Of a stretch of DNA of 64,000 bases, positions 1 through 10,982 are shown piece after piece (the first letter of the stretch is position 1; every line of letters starts with the position of its first letter). Below the pieces are notes generated by a model that ran no database searches, was not told where the DNA came from, and worked only from the letters and a program-made list of their open reading frames with translations. The DNA is from Bolinopsis microptera. Lineage: Eukaryota; Ctenophora; Tentaculata; Lobata; Bolinopsidae. The translations under genes were made by a program, and so were the position numbers. The DNA is taken from assembly GCF_026151205.1 (NCBI RefSeq), contig NC_087079.1, positions 3,801,230 through 3,865,229 on the forward strand. Reading direction: 5' to 3'.

Positions 1-156
1 GCCACCTTATATATCCAAACCCGATTACTTATTTCCTACGATATTTTTGCCTTCGGCAAGAGTAGGGAAAAAAATTCAAAACGTAAAAAACATATAAATG
101 AGGCAAAATTTGTGTACATTAATTTATTTAAAAGCATTTTCACACAGAATATTATG

Positions 157-528
157 AACAATTGATATCATAATAAATATGAGTAGACATCCGATAATAA
201 ACTTGTTACATCCAGTACAACCCAAGAGTAGATGTCAGCCGACTAACAAAAATAAAGAAAGCTAGCATGTTCATAAAATTTGTCTAACCAGCATACTTAG
301 GTTGTAGCGCAATGCACTACTGGGTCGCGCGCGCATCCAATAATGCTTCTGTAGATCGGCAAGATGCACCATTGGGTCGCGCTGAGCTAGAAAGGCTTGA
401 CATCGTCAATCAAATATAATACTTAGGCTGTACGGAAATAGTTTTAATTCTACGTCATATTAAAACTTTACATCATTTTTAAGATACAAAAATAAATTTT
501 AAAATAAATAATTCTTTTTCTGCTTAGG
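157..528 (+). repeat. Direct repeat, left copy
   Basis: The motif aatgatatcataataaatat followed by agtagacatccgataataaac recurs at 1661 onward. A second shared stretch, ggctgtacggaaatag with the A-rich run behind it, lies at 427-528 and again at 1821-1924. The two copies are about 90% alike by eye, and the intervening parts differ in length. They bracket the foldback at 652-1023, so they could be subterminal parts of one composite element or two insertions of one family. Confidence 0.65.
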
Positions 529-536
529 TTGCTCTA

Positions 537-631
537 ACCAGAGCCCTCTCGCTTGCAGACCTATTTGTGAAACAAGCACGTCACGCAGTACGCGTAGAGC
601 CGTAGACACAGCATGGCTATGTGAAATGCTT
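537..631 (-). repeat. GC-rich inverted repeat, arm 1
   Basis: Reads as the reverse complement of 2004-2121. Shared features are the 'gagccctctcgcttgca' and 'gtagacacagcatggctatgtgaaa' strings. A third copy lies at 55873-55997 on the plus strand. It contains a short internal palindrome around the translated-looking 'cttcggcgg' core in the other copies. The function is unknown; a transposon terminus is a reasonable guess. Confidence 0.6.
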
Positions 632-651
632 AAGCGCGGCACCGCGCTTGA

Positions 652-1023
652 CCCACAGGGGGGCTGAAACCAAGTTTTCGATCAAGTGCTGCCATTTGTA
701 GTCAAACGTCGCCAACAGTTGCTCTCGTCCAATGAAATCACTGCATTTTGCAATTCAGTATGCATAATTGAATTACATATATTTTTGATTCACGATGTCA
801 ATCCTTCGCATTTCGCCTCGATCTGCATTTGGTTGCGAGTAGCATTATTTGATGCGCGCGCGACCCAGTAGTGCATCGCGCTCGCGCTACAACATATATT
901 CATATGCGGAGCTTGGCTAACATAAAGCAGCGATTTCATTGGACGAAAGCATCTTTTGGCGATGATTGACTACACATGGCAGCGTTAAATCGAAAACCTG
1001 GTTTCAGCTCCCCCTATGGACCC
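652..1023. repeat. Foldback (imperfect inverted repeat, ~95-bp arms)
   Basis: The left arm 652-744 pairs with the right arm 927-1023 at roughly 80-85% identity by eye. Matching strings include ccaatgaaatcactgc against gcagcgatttcattgg, and gaaaccaagttttcgat against atcgaaaacctggtttc. The ~180-bp loop holds an inverted copy of the 'contains gggtcgcg' repeat family. This is typical of a foldback or MITE-like element. Confidence 0.65.
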
Positions 1024-1660
1024 ACATGCTAGATAATACAGCGTGCAGCAACACGGCGTTGAAAACAGAAATTGTAGAAGCTTTATCTGGGGACTTCAGG
1101 CTATCATGTTCATAAACATAAAGATTCGGCGGAATGACAGGCTGAGCTTGGCCCAGTAAGAAGAAGTTATAACATATAAGCGGTGCGCCGCGCCTAAACC
1201 TAAAACCATAAACTTTAAATATTGTCAAAATATCAAATAAGTTTTGCAAAATAATATAGCATGGTGACTTCGTAGGATATTACAATATTTATACCCGTGC
1301 CAGTTCCAAATGTCAGTCAGCGCCTAAACTTGACCATTGTTAATGGTCTGGCCCGGCGTGCGAGGAGAAAGCGGCGCGCGTTACATCGAAGAAATTTAGA
1401 CGAGTAACATCCGTCAACGCTTAAATGTTAAACCAAAAGCAGTTGGCGAAAGGAGCCAGTTGCCTGCAAAAGCTTTACTAGCACCCGATTTACTACTTTT
1501 GGAGCACAAACTCAAACAAAAAACCGGCCAAGCACAAAAATATGTTATCGCCACAATTGGGTGGATTGATTTCCAGAATATTCATCAGCACGCAGCACTA
1601 ATAATAAATAAAACAAAATTTTAAGTAAAACAAAATTTAAATTTTATTGCCATTACAATG

Positions 1661-1924
1661 AATAATGATATCATAATAAATATAAGTAGACATCCGATAA
1701 TAAACTTGTTAGCATCCAGTACAACCCAAGATGTCAGCCGACGCGACTTACAAAAATAAAGAAAGTTAGCATGTTATGTTCATTGTTCATAGTTTTTCTA
1801 AAGAGCATGCTTAGCACTCAGGCTGTACGGAAATAGCTTTAATTCGACGTCATATTAAAAACTTTACATCATTTTTGAGATACAAAAATAAATTTAAAAA
1901 TAAATAACTCTTTTGCTGCTTAGG
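1661..1924 (+). repeat. Direct repeat, right copy
   Basis: Partner of 157-528, in the same orientation. It shares the 'gatatcataataaatat ... agtagacatccgataataaac' block and the 'ggctgtacggaaatag ... gctgcttagg' block, but has lost about 100 bp between them, including the GC-rich stretch around 300-420. Confidence 0.6.
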
Positions 1925-2003
1925 CGCGGCACCGCCTAAGCGGCCATGGATCGTTTAACACATATATAAAGACGGTTATTAAAGAAAAACTTGTAGCGCG
2001 ATG

Positions 2004-2121
2004 TTCACATAGCCATGTGTCTACGCGTACTGCGTGACGCGCTTGTTTCACAAGTAGATAGATCTTTGCCGCCTTCGGCGGTCGCGCGCTACTGCAAGCG
2101 AGAGGGCTCTGGTTAGAGCAA
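2004..2121 (+). repeat. GC-rich inverted repeat, arm 2
   Basis: Inverted partner of 537-631. It carries cacatagccatgtgtctacg, the palindromic gccgccttcggcggtcgcgc and gcgagagggctctggttaga. A closely similar plus-strand copy occurs at 55873-55997, about 54 kb away, so this is a dispersed family. Confidence 0.65.
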
Positions 2122-3111
2122 AGCGCGATGCACTACTGCAACTGGGCCGCGCCGCGCATATTCTCGCAACCACAGATCGGTGAGATGCACCACTGGGCCT
2201 CGCCGAGCTAGGAAGGATTGACATCGTGAATTAAAAGAATAACTAATGTTTGGTTGTTGGTAATCGATATTAATCAATTATTCAAAATAGTATTTGCAAT
2301 TTGTGTTTGTTATTATTAATTTTTGAGTTACGTTCGATTAAAATAGTGAAACACTACTGCATTTCACAAAACACAAAACAAAACGACGGGGACGCAGAAA
2401 GGAGAAGGACAGTACATATCATACGGACGGAAACTGCTGCTGTGTTGACATATGCTGACATATGCGGTGCGGTATGCTGAGTGCATATAATACCCTTAAC
2501 CTTAACGGGTGATACTCGTAAAATATCTGTTCCATCTATTGGACCGTCGACCGTCGACGAGTCCAACTCGGCGCGCGTCCTGGTAGGTTGTAAACCTACA
2601 ACCTTAACCTTGTAATTTAGTGTACTAAGTCTTTACAATTTCCTATGGTTTGGAACCTAAATGTGGATTGCTTTTCAGGTTTTCTTGTATCCTGACTTGT
2701 TTTCGTGGCACACCTGTGTATTTTAAGTTGTTGTGCCACTATAATCTATAAGTTTAGATTATTATTATTTTTTATCTCGATATTGAAGGGATAGCAAGTG
2801 CTTTTTAAGGTTAGATTTAATAATACCTGACGAGGCTGATAAGTCTGAATTTTTGGAAGAACCCGGGATTATTATCCCATCTTCATTAGCATCACTTATT
2901 TCGAATACATAGGGGATGAGATCATTCCAAATTTTCGTAGAGGTGTACAAAAAGTTCTGTCGTTGTAAAAATGTGTTGTTTTCTTGACAAAATTTGTTGT
3001 CTTCTTGATTTATGATTAAGGGAATTTGAAATAAAACTTATTGTTTCATTGAAAACTTATTGTTTTATTGAGTACTGAATACTTCTTTACAATAAAACTA
3101 TTGCAGGATTG

Positions 3112-6100
3112 GCAAAGTTCTATCTCAGAATCATACACTCAAAGTGGTTTAATCCAATGGGATACTGATGTGGTAATCCAATTCAATATTTCAATTTTTC
3201 ATTGTCTGCATCAGTATCCTATTGGATCTGATCATTTGGATGTTATTTATATGTATTCAAACGAAGTGATAGCATAATGTATGTTACTTCATATTATAGC
3301 ACAATACCTAACAAAACACAACGGCGAGACACAATTCTGTTAATAATATACTTAAAAGTTCCATGGGAATATCGGCTCAACAACACCGTGTTGCAACTGG
3401 TATGTTTTCTAGGTATGTTATCATCAGTAAAAGTAATAGAGGTAACGGGGAAAATTTGTTGTCCTGTCTTCTGTCTCGTCATATGTTATGTGCTCTATTG
3501 GGTATATTTTATTTTTATGTTATTTTGTATATATTTTCTTTGACTATCGATGCTAATATACTCCCTGGTGCTCCCCTACAACCTAAAATACACTCTGTAC
3601 CATGTTTGAGGTCATCCATAAATCTTTACTTTATGGTAATATTTTGTACCATTTTTCTCAGACACTTCAAACTTGTGTATAGGGGTGAGAGGGGCATTGG
3701 GGCAGCCTTAACTGCAATTTCTGTAAAATTGCTATCTACCACAAAAACTGAACTGTCACCTACCATGTCACCGAAACAGACTGTTAAGTTACTTTTCGGT
3801 ATTACCAGCAGCTGGCTTGGGGTCATGTCTAGGTGTGGTCTGGTTTTTCTATCTCTCCTTAATATTTCCCTGATAGTAATTTGTAATTGTTCCTTACTGA
3901 ACCCTGGACCAAATTTATCCGTTGTTTACAATAATGTCCATGGTTTCCTAAATACTCGCGATCTAGCATCAGGAACACCACCACTAAATATGACCAAGAT
4001 ACATGAATTTCATGGTTATATCTACAAACATAAGCCTCACATCATTATTCTAAACGAGACATGGCTGAAAAATTCCATTCTCAGTAATGAGGTGCTCCCT
4101 GACAAATACAAAGTATTTAGGCTTGACCGATCCTTAAGATCGCATCCAGTGGATGCAACCCAGCCCAAGAAATTCAGAAAAAACGGTGGTGGTGTTCTGA
4201 TTGCCCATAGAACAGACATTGATATCTCTAGTCTAAAGTTTTCTAAGGTTAGTGTTCAAGCTGAATTATTATCCGTCATAATTAAGACTCAGTGTGGAAG
4301 AAACTTTTGTATATCAACATTCTATAGAGTAGGAACGCTTGGCTTAGATAATTTTGAATCTTTCAAGAAACATTTTGTTACTTTAGCATCTGCCAGAAAG
4401 TTGCAAAGACACATTCTGGTAGGGGACTTTAATTTGGCTTCGATTTCTTGGCCAGATGGTCAGTCATCTTGTCAGCTACACTCTAGCTTTGTAAATTTTC
4501 TCACTGATGACCTCGGACATACACAACTTATTAGTTCCCCTACTCACAAGTCAGGCAACACCTTAGATCTTGTGTTCACTAACATTCAGAACCTTATTAA
4601 GAATGTTAAAGTTTTAGATCAAAACGAAATGTGTATGTCCGACCACTTTTGTATCACATTTGACATTGATATTAAGACCAAGTATATTAAGCAGCCTAAA
4701 AGAAAGATCTTTAATTATAGTAAAGGTAATTTTAGGGGCCTGAATTCTGAGTTATTTAGCATCGATTGGGATAATATATTTGAGTGTAATGATCCTTATC
4801 TTGCCTGGAGTCGATTCAGAGGAGTTCTCGGTGCAGCCTGTGACCGATGGATCCCTAAAAAGACCATTAAGTCTCAGTTCCAGCCCCCATGGTATGACTC
4901 CGAATGTGATCGCCTCCTACGAAATAAGGAGAAATGGAGAATAAGGCATAAGGGGAGCAACTCTGAGTCTCATAAACAAAAGTTTCGTGCATTTCGCACA
5001 AAATTTAAAAATTTGATGGACGAAAGAATGAGACTCTGTGTTGAGGATGACTCCGATGATGCTCTTATCTCCAAGAAATTCTGGACCTACGTTAAATCTA
5101 AATCAAAGTCAACCAGGATCCCTGAAACTGTCAAATATCATAATCGCTTTCGAAACAATCCATCTGATCAAGCTGCCCTTTTTAACGAATATTTTTATGA
5201 GCAGTTTTCTCAAGAGAGCGATTATGGCATTGACATAGATTTTCGTGATGATTGTTTTTCAAGTCTTGTGTTTAGTAGAGAAGATGTTCTGTTGATTCTT
5301 AAAAAGTTAAATCCTAACAAGGCCCCTGGCCCTGATGGGATTCATGGGAGAGTCCTCAAAAACTGTGCCCAAAGCCTTGCATACCCACTTAGTGTTTTAT
5401 TTAACCTGTCTTTCTCAAGCGGATGCATACCCCCTGATTGGAAGCTGGCACTTGTAGTACCAGTGCACAAAAAGGGCGATAAGTCTTCGGTTGAGAACTA
5501 CAGGCCTATCTCGTTAACATCTCTTGTAATGAAAGTCTTTGAAAGGTGCATAAAGACTGCATTATACGCTGCGTGTTCTGATCTGTTGGATGACCGACAA
5601 CACGGTTTTGTTAATGAACGCTCATGCACAACCCAAATGATACCTTTCACAGACAATCTTGCACTTGCATTGAATAACAGGTCCAGGACTGATATAATAT
5701 ATTTTGATTTTGCGAAAGCCTTTGATAGCGTTTCGCATGACCTCATTTTAAGTAAATTAAAGAATATTTTTAATGTCGATGGACTAATGCTTAAATTTAT
5801 TAAGTCCTATCTTGAGGGGCGACAACAACAAGTAGTGATAGGAGGCCAAACGTCTTCTTCTCTACCAGTTCGGTCTGGTGTCCCTCAAGGTTCTATACTT
5901 GGCCCTTTATTGTTTGTAATATTTATAAATGACATGTTCTCCTGTGTCTCTGAAAGCACCAATATCGCCCTTTATGCAGATGACACTAAAATTTGGAGGG
6001 AGATTCTTGGTTACCCTGACCATCACATAATCCAAAATGACATCAATAGATTATATGATTGGTCAGTGAGAAATCGAATGAAGTTCCACCCACAAAAGTG

Positions 6101-7291
6101 CAAAGCCCTCTCTGTGTCCCTGCAAAGAAACGTGCTGGATAACTTGCCATTCAATACCTTCTTTTATAAACTTTCTGGAAGTGATATTGACTTTGTGCCC
6201 TCTCAGTCAGATTTAGGAGTCGCAATAAACTCCAGGTTTAATTGGGGTGCACAATGTAAAGCGCTTGTTTCCAAAGCTACATCTAGACTTGGACTACTTA
6301 AGAGAACATGTCATTTCACTACTGATAAAAGGCAGAAAAGATCGTTCTATTTAGCGTTAATTAGGTCTATATTTGAACATTGTTCTGTCATATGGTCCCC
6401 TCAATCTGCAACTCATCTTCAACAGTTTGTTGCTATCCAAAAGAGGGCTATTAAATGGATCAATGGTGAACCTTACTCCAGTTATAATGACGATAAACTT
6501 GCTACAGAGCAAAAGAAACTAAATATTCTCCCTGTTAAACAGAAGTTTATTTATAACGATCTTATGACCTTCTATAAAATAGTGAATAGCATAATTCCAG
6601 TTTCGCTCCCTACATATATAGTCCTATGCCGTCCAGAGGGCACCCGATACACTAGGCACAATGCTCAAATAATTGATATGTCGGATACTTCAACTTACAT
6701 GAGTACCACTGTGCCCTGCTCGGATGCCTTCCGAAATAGCTTTTTTCATAGATCTATGCTGAAATGGAATAGTCTACCAGTATGTATCCGGCAGTCAGAG
6801 CGGATTTCTACTTTTAAGGCCAAACTGATCAAGTACCTCTGGGCTGCCGATACAGTCTGGCCAGATTAGCTCATCAGTCTTATGAGTCTCAGAAATTTGT
6901 TTTTGTTGGTTACAATTCTGTCCGTCCAATTTCCTATCTGCTTGTCCTTTTCTTATTTCTTTATCAGTTGTGACGGAATTGTAATGAACAAAATCCTTAT
7001 AATTATTTATGATATGTTTGATTTCTTGTTAATGTTTGTCATTTAAATTTGGTAGACGGCCCCAACGTTAATGTGGCTCTTGCTATGTGTTGGTTCAGCC
7101 GAATTAATTATTATATTTAATCAAGTTTATTTTTCTCGTTAGTTGTCATCCGGCCAAACATTAAGCAACTTATATTGCAGTACCATTTATCATTTAGTAA
7201 TCAAAATATGTCATTGTAATTTTGCATGGCTGAAATGTAACGCTTGATTTATATATATAATGATTAATTGAATTTTCAAATAAAAAAAAAA
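3112..7291 (+). mobile_element. LINE A: APE-type non-LTR retrotransposon with poly-A tail
   Basis: The left boundary lies in the string gcaggattg|gcaaag; the right boundary is a run of A ending at 7291 followed directly by tcatgtcagag. In the intact paralogue gcaggattg and tcatgtcagag are contiguous, which fixes the empty site. Almost no target duplication is visible (at most one base). The element has a ~250-bp 5' region with an imperfect 20-bp stem (3151-3170 with 3209-3228), one long ORF and a ~420-bp 3' UTR. The single intact ORF suggests a young, nearly full-length copy of the CR1/L2/Jockey superfamily; the clade is not resolved. Confidence 0.9.
3363..6869 (+). CDS. LINE A ORF: endonuclease and reverse transcriptase
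   Basis: This 1168-aa protein has no stops. Residues 1-~178 are unusual and hydrophobic, with two or three membrane-like stretches, and end in an NPGP tetrapeptide (residues 180-183). The apurinic-type endonuclease follows (~185-410), with the LNETW, LVGDFNL and MSDHF motifs that carry catalytic residues in this family. The reverse transcriptase has the YRPIS block, the FDFAKAFDSV motif, SGVPQGSILGPLLF and YADD at 871-874. A C-terminal LINE domain lies beyond ~950. In the family the protein nicks target DNA and copies the element's RNA there. The first ATG at 3363 is used for lack of better evidence; an internal start such as the MSPK methionine is possible. Confidence 0.9.
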   Translation: MGISAQQHRVATGMFSRYVIISKSNRGNGENLLSCLLSRHMLCALLGIFYFYVILYIFSLTIDANILPGAPLQPKIHSVPCLRSSINLYFMVIFCTIFLRHFKLVYRGERGIGAALTAISVKLLSTTKTELSPTMSPKQTVKLLFGITSSWLGVMSRCGLVFLSLLNISLIVICNCSLLNPGPNLSVVYNNVHGFLNTRDLASGTPPLNMTKIHEFHGYIYKHKPHIIILNETWLKNSILSNEVLPDKYKVFRLDRSLRSHPVDATQPKKFRKNGGGVLIAHRTDIDISSLKFSKVSVQAELLSVIIKTQCGRNFCISTFYRVGTLGLDNFESFKKHFVTLASARKLQRHILVGDFNLASISWPDGQSSCQLHSSFVNFLTDDLGHTQLISSPTHKSGNTLDLVFTNIQNLIKNVKVLDQNEMCMSDHFCITFDIDIKTKYIKQPKRKIFNYSKGNFRGLNSELFSIDWDNIFECNDPYLAWSRFRGVLGAACDRWIPKKTIKSQFQPPWYDSECDRLLRNKEKWRIRHKGSNSESHKQKFRAFRTKFKNLMDERMRLCVEDDSDDALISKKFWTYVKSKSKSTRIPETVKYHNRFRNNPSDQAALFNEYFYEQFSQESDYGIDIDFRDDCFSSLVFSREDVLLILKKLNPNKAPGPDGIHGRVLKNCAQSLAYPLSVLFNLSFSSGCIPPDWKLALVVPVHKKGDKSSVENYRPISLTSLVMKVFERCIKTALYAACSDLLDDRQHGFVNERSCTTQMIPFTDNLALALNNRSRTDIIYFDFAKAFDSVSHDLILSKLKNIFNVDGLMLKFIKSYLEGRQQQVVIGGQTSSSLPVRSGVPQGSILGPLLFVIFINDMFSCVSESTNIALYADDTKIWREILGYPDHHIIQNDINRLYDWSVRNRMKFHPQKCKALSVSLQRNVLDNLPFNTFFYKLSGSDIDFVPSQSDLGVAINSRFNWGAQCKALVSKATSRLGLLKRTCHFTTDKRQKRSFYLALIRSIFEHCSVIWSPQSATHLQQFVAIQKRAIKWINGEPYSSYNDDKLATEQKKLNILPVKQKFIYNDLMTFYKIVNSIIPVSLPTYIVLCRPEGTRYTRHNAQIIDMSDTSTYMSTTVPCSDAFRNSFFHRSMLKWNSLPVCIRQSERISTFKAKLIKYLWAADTVWPD

Positions 7292-7932
7292 AGTCATGTC
7301 AGAGCATAGTAACATATCCCCAACTGCAGCTGAAGAAATGTGTTATCAGGACTTTGACAATCCAACTCAGATAAAACAGGAGTCTATAACTGATACTCAG
7401 TATTGTGACATTTCAACTCAAATAAAGCATGAGATAAAAACTGAGCAGATTTCTGACAACATAATTCAAATAAAACAGGAGATTGAAACTGAGCAGGATT
7501 CTGATAATTTAACTACAATAAATCAGGCAGTTAAAACTGAGCAGGAAGAAAACTTGACCGTCTTAATTTGCCCAAAATGTGAAGCCTATGTCCTAAATAA
7601 TCATCGCTTCTTTGAACATATGAGAGAACACCATGAAAATAATATCAGTACAAATTTGAACTCTGATAAGTTAATGAGTGCTGAATCAGAAGAAATGGTT
7701 AATCATTCAAGAACAACAACAAATTTGGAAAAGCCTTTTCAATGTAATGTTTGCTCTTATTGTTAAAGTAAAGTAAAGTAAAGTAAAATTTATGACATCA
7801 CATCATCACACATGTCTACAAACTATCATCGCACTGTGTGAAAAAATATATAATAAATATTTCCCCACCAACATTAATTAATTATCAAATACAATATTTA
7901 AAAAATATTTCATCAAAAACATTATCCTATTT

Positions 7933-10917
7933 TTAAAACTTCCCAGTGGAATGAAGATTTATAAAACGCTTCTTTGCCACATAAGGATGGAACCAAAGAT
8001 AATTGTTATGTTTCTCTTTATTACTGACATAACTGGCTCCCTCAATTCTTACTAAAACTTCATTAGAAACATTCCAAAAAAAGCAATCATTTGTAATACT
8101 TTTAGAAATCATATCTATCTTATATCCTTCTAATTTAATTTTAAAACCTAAAACTGTCACAGAGTTCTTGACGTCCGGAGGGAGCTTGTTCCAATATGGA
8201 ATAACTCGCTCCGGGAGAAAAGACTTCTGGATATTCTTGACCTTTGTCACACTTTTACTACATCTATTGGATGAAACCAGATTAAGACCTGATCTGCTTG
8301 GTCTGAACAAGTCTGAACCATAATCAGTCATAGCATTAATAACCTTAAAAGCTTCAATAAGGTCCCCACGTATTCGCCGCTCTGCCAGCGTTGTCAAATT
8401 GAGGATTTCCAGTCTACGGCTGTAAGGAAGAGTACCCACCTCATCAATCAGACGGGTAAACCGCCTCTGGACGCTCTCCAGCTCCAAAACAGTCCCCCAA
8501 CTTCCATGAGCCGCAGGTGGATTCCACAATTGGACACAATACTCAAGATGAGGTCTTATTAAAGCTTTATATATAGCAATCATAACAACCTTTTCTCTAA
8601 TAACTAAATTCCTTACAATCCAACAAATCATACGATTTGCCTTAGCGATACATGCTTTGATCTGTTCGTTCCAAAGCAGGGAGCTATGGGTAATAACCCC
8701 CAAATCTTTTTCCTGTGCAGATACTTCAAGTTCTATACCATTTACCTTATAATTTAAATTAGGATTGTTGTTAAAATTAATGTGCACTACTTTGCACTTG
8801 GCAGGATTAAATTGTAAAAGCCAAATACTTTCCCAAACTTCTAATTCTTCGATATCTTCAGCAACACTACCGTGGTCAGCTGCATTACCAATTAATTTAA
8901 GATCATCAGCAAATAACTTTATCTTATTTTTTACAAGGTCAGGCAAATCATTAATATACAGAATGAATAGGAGAGGGCCTAGAACTGACCCCTGAGGAAC
9001 ACCAGATAAAACATGTTTAACCTCGGACCATTGTCCTTCTACAGAAACCCTCATAGTCCTGTCTGTCAGAAAATCTTTAATAACATTTAAAACCTTTCCT
9101 TTGACACCAAAGCCTTCCAATTTAGACAGAAGTCTAAAGTGGGGGACTGTGTCGAATGCCTTACTAAAATCAAAGTATAGAAGATCAACCGGGGCACCTT
9201 CATCTAAAATGTCAAGAATGTCATCAAATGTCTCTAAAAGATTAGATAAACACGATTTACCCTTAACAAATCCATGCTGATGCTTCGAAATTCGATGTTC
9301 TAAAAAATTTAATACATGTGCTCTCACCAACTTTTCATACACTTTGCACAAAATACACGTTAATGAAACTGGTCTATAATTTAAGGGGTCCGATTTAATA
9401 CCCTTTTTAAACAATGCTACAACAGATGCAGATTTCCACACTGCAGGTAAAGATCCTGTATCTGAACACTTTTGAAATAATTTAGTCAATGCTTCAACAA
9501 AATTGTTGTCATAAGCTAGCGATTTCAACAACTTCGGGTGAACACCATCCGGACCAGAACTCTTAAAAATGTTAAGCTTTAAAAGTTGCTTTTTTATATC
9601 AGAACTGCTGACTTCCATATCATCAATATCATCAATACTCTCATTGTCAGGTCTTAAATTCTCAGTTTTAGGGAGAGGGCCAGGTGGTTCACGCACAAAA
9701 ACAGAGCTAAAGGCACTTGCGAGTACCTCAGCTGACTCAGTTGAACTATCTGTGCGTGTACCATCTCCTCTATCTAAAGAGACCACACTTGATTTAATTT
9801 GACGTTTATTTCGTAAATAAGAGTAAAAAGACTTACAATTCTGCTTTAGATTAGATGTAATTTTCTTTTCATAGTTAACTTTAGCTTTAATTTCTGCTAC
9901 TTCATAAGTATGCTGTTTGCTACTTGCATAACTAAAATTAACATCAGATGGATTAATATCAAACTCAGCCCATGCTTTATCTTTATTCTTTCTCATTCGT
10001 TTAAGTGCAGATGTACTCCATGGCAACTTGACAGGTCTGTTGTCGAGATAAACCGAAGCAGTCGGAACAGCTGCAGCAACAGTCTCCAGTTTACCATGTA
10101 ATTCAGCCCACATATCTTGAACATCATCGGTAGAACTATAATCCCAGTCGGTATTTTTCAAACTAAAATTTAATAACTCTTCAGAGGAAATCTTACCCCA
10201 TATAGGTTTGATAATCTTCTCTTTTAAACATTTGCTAGTATCCGGCGAGACAACTAGTTCGACAAGTATCCCAACATGATCACTCTTACCAAGCGGAGAA
10301 ACGATCTTACAACCGTTGACAAGAGCATCATTTGTATACAGGACCTGATCAAGAAGACTCTCCTGGAGAGTATCCTTCACAAGCCGTCTTCTAGTTGTCT
10401 CGTTGGTGAAATACCAAGTTAAACCACTGTCATTGAAAACATCCATGAATTTCTGTTGAGTAACTAAAAACTGGTTCTTGCTAACAATATTACTATTTAT
10501 GCTACCAGTTTCCCATAAAACATTTGGTAAATTAAAATCTCCTAAAAGGAGTGTTTCAAAATCATTCCTTTCACTACAGATGCTCTTGATACAAGATATT
10601 AACGCATTATTCTGTTCTAAATTCAATGAAGTGGATCTGTAAATACAACAAATACTAATCAGTCCACCTGATGTGTTGATATTAACAGCTAAAGAATCCG
10701 GTGCCTTTAAAAAAGAGTTCGCTAGTGAAGCATTACAACAGTTTTTAACATAAATTATAGAGCCCCCTCCACCACTTATACTGCCAGTGGAATTGTCAAT
10801 TCTAAAATCTCTATCTTTTCTAAACATACTAAATCCTTCAATATAAATTTCGGCATCTAATATATCACTACTAAAATGAGTTTCTGTTACACAAATTACC
10901 TCAATAGATTTATACAT
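7933..10917 (-). CDS. LINE B ORF2: endonuclease and reverse transcriptase
   Basis: This is 994 aa from the first Met. The frame is open further upstream and encodes an endonuclease-type N-terminus (IIYTNANGLFNKIEEL) from about 10982, so the true protein starts earlier. Endonuclease motifs are TETHF, LLGDFNLP and GKSDHVG. RT motifs are YRPVS, YFDFSKAFDTV, SGVPQGSVLGPLLF and FADD at 669-672 (counted from the first Met). There are no internal stops. The reading frame enters from within the ORF1 stop region in the -1 frame, with no ATG in between, suggesting coupled termination-reinitiation or frameshifting. It could still be catalytically competent. Confidence 0.88.
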   Translation of the reverse strand: MYKSIEVICVTETHFSSDILDAEIYIEGFSMFRKDRDFRIDNSTGSISGGGGSIIYVKNCCNASLANSFLKAPDSLAVNINTSGGLISICCIYRSTSLNLEQNNALISCIKSICSERNDFETLLLGDFNLPNVLWETGSINSNIVSKNQFLVTQQKFMDVFNDSGLTWYFTNETTRRRLVKDTLQESLLDQVLYTNDALVNGCKIVSPLGKSDHVGILVELVVSPDTSKCLKEKIIKPIWGKISSEELLNFSLKNTDWDYSSTDDVQDMWAELHGKLETVAAAVPTASVYLDNRPVKLPWSTSALKRMRKNKDKAWAEFDINPSDVNFSYASSKQHTYEVAEIKAKVNYEKKITSNLKQNCKSFYSYLRNKRQIKSSVVSLDRGDGTRTDSSTESAEVLASAFSSVFVREPPGPLPKTENLRPDNESIDDIDDMEVSSSDIKKQLLKLNIFKSSGPDGVHPKLLKSLAYDNNFVEALTKLFQKCSDTGSLPAVWKSASVVALFKKGIKSDPLNYRPVSLTCILCKVYEKLVRAHVLNFLEHRISKHQHGFVKGKSCLSNLLETFDDILDILDEGAPVDLLYFDFSKAFDTVPHFRLLSKLEGFGVKGKVLNVIKDFLTDRTMRVSVEGQWSEVKHVLSGVPQGSVLGPLLFILYINDLPDLVKNKIKLFADDLKLIGNAADHGSVAEDIEELEVWESIWLLQFNPAKCKVVHINFNNNPNLNYKVNGIELEVSAQEKDLGVITHSSLLWNEQIKACIAKANRMICWIVRNLVIREKVVMIAIYKALIRPHLEYCVQLWNPPAAHGSWGTVLELESVQRRFTRLIDEVGTLPYSRRLEILNLTTLAERRIRGDLIEAFKVINAMTDYGSDLFRPSRSGLNLVSSNRCSKSVTKVKNIQKSFLPERVIPYWNKLPPDVKNSVTVLGFKIKLEGYKIDMISKSITNDCFFWNVSNEVLVRIEGASYVSNKEKHNNYLWFHPYVAKKRFINLHSTGKF

Positions 10918-10982
10918 TGATAAAATACATTTTAGTTCTTCAATTTTATTAAATAGGCCGTTAGCATTGGTATAAATAATAT

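Larger units (their letters stand above)
1..3049. other. Repeat-rich region with no recognisable gene
   Basis: I see no conserved coding sequence here. The block is a mosaic of interspersed repeats: direct repeats (157-528 against 1661-1924), GC-rich inverted segments (537-631 against 2004-2121), a foldback (652-1023), and a family of segments containing variants of 'gatgcaccactgggtcgcg' near 300-410, 790-895 (inverted) and 2115-2235. The GC-rich segments stand out against the AT-rich surroundings and recur near 55.9 kb. The short ORFs present have no recognisable domains. A non-autonomous DNA transposon nest is the simplest reading. Confidence 0.6.

Noticed and set aside
300-420. GC-rich segments as tRNA or tRNA-derived SINE
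   Set aside because: No A-box/B-box pair or cloverleaf could be drawn; the copies fit a transposon terminus better.
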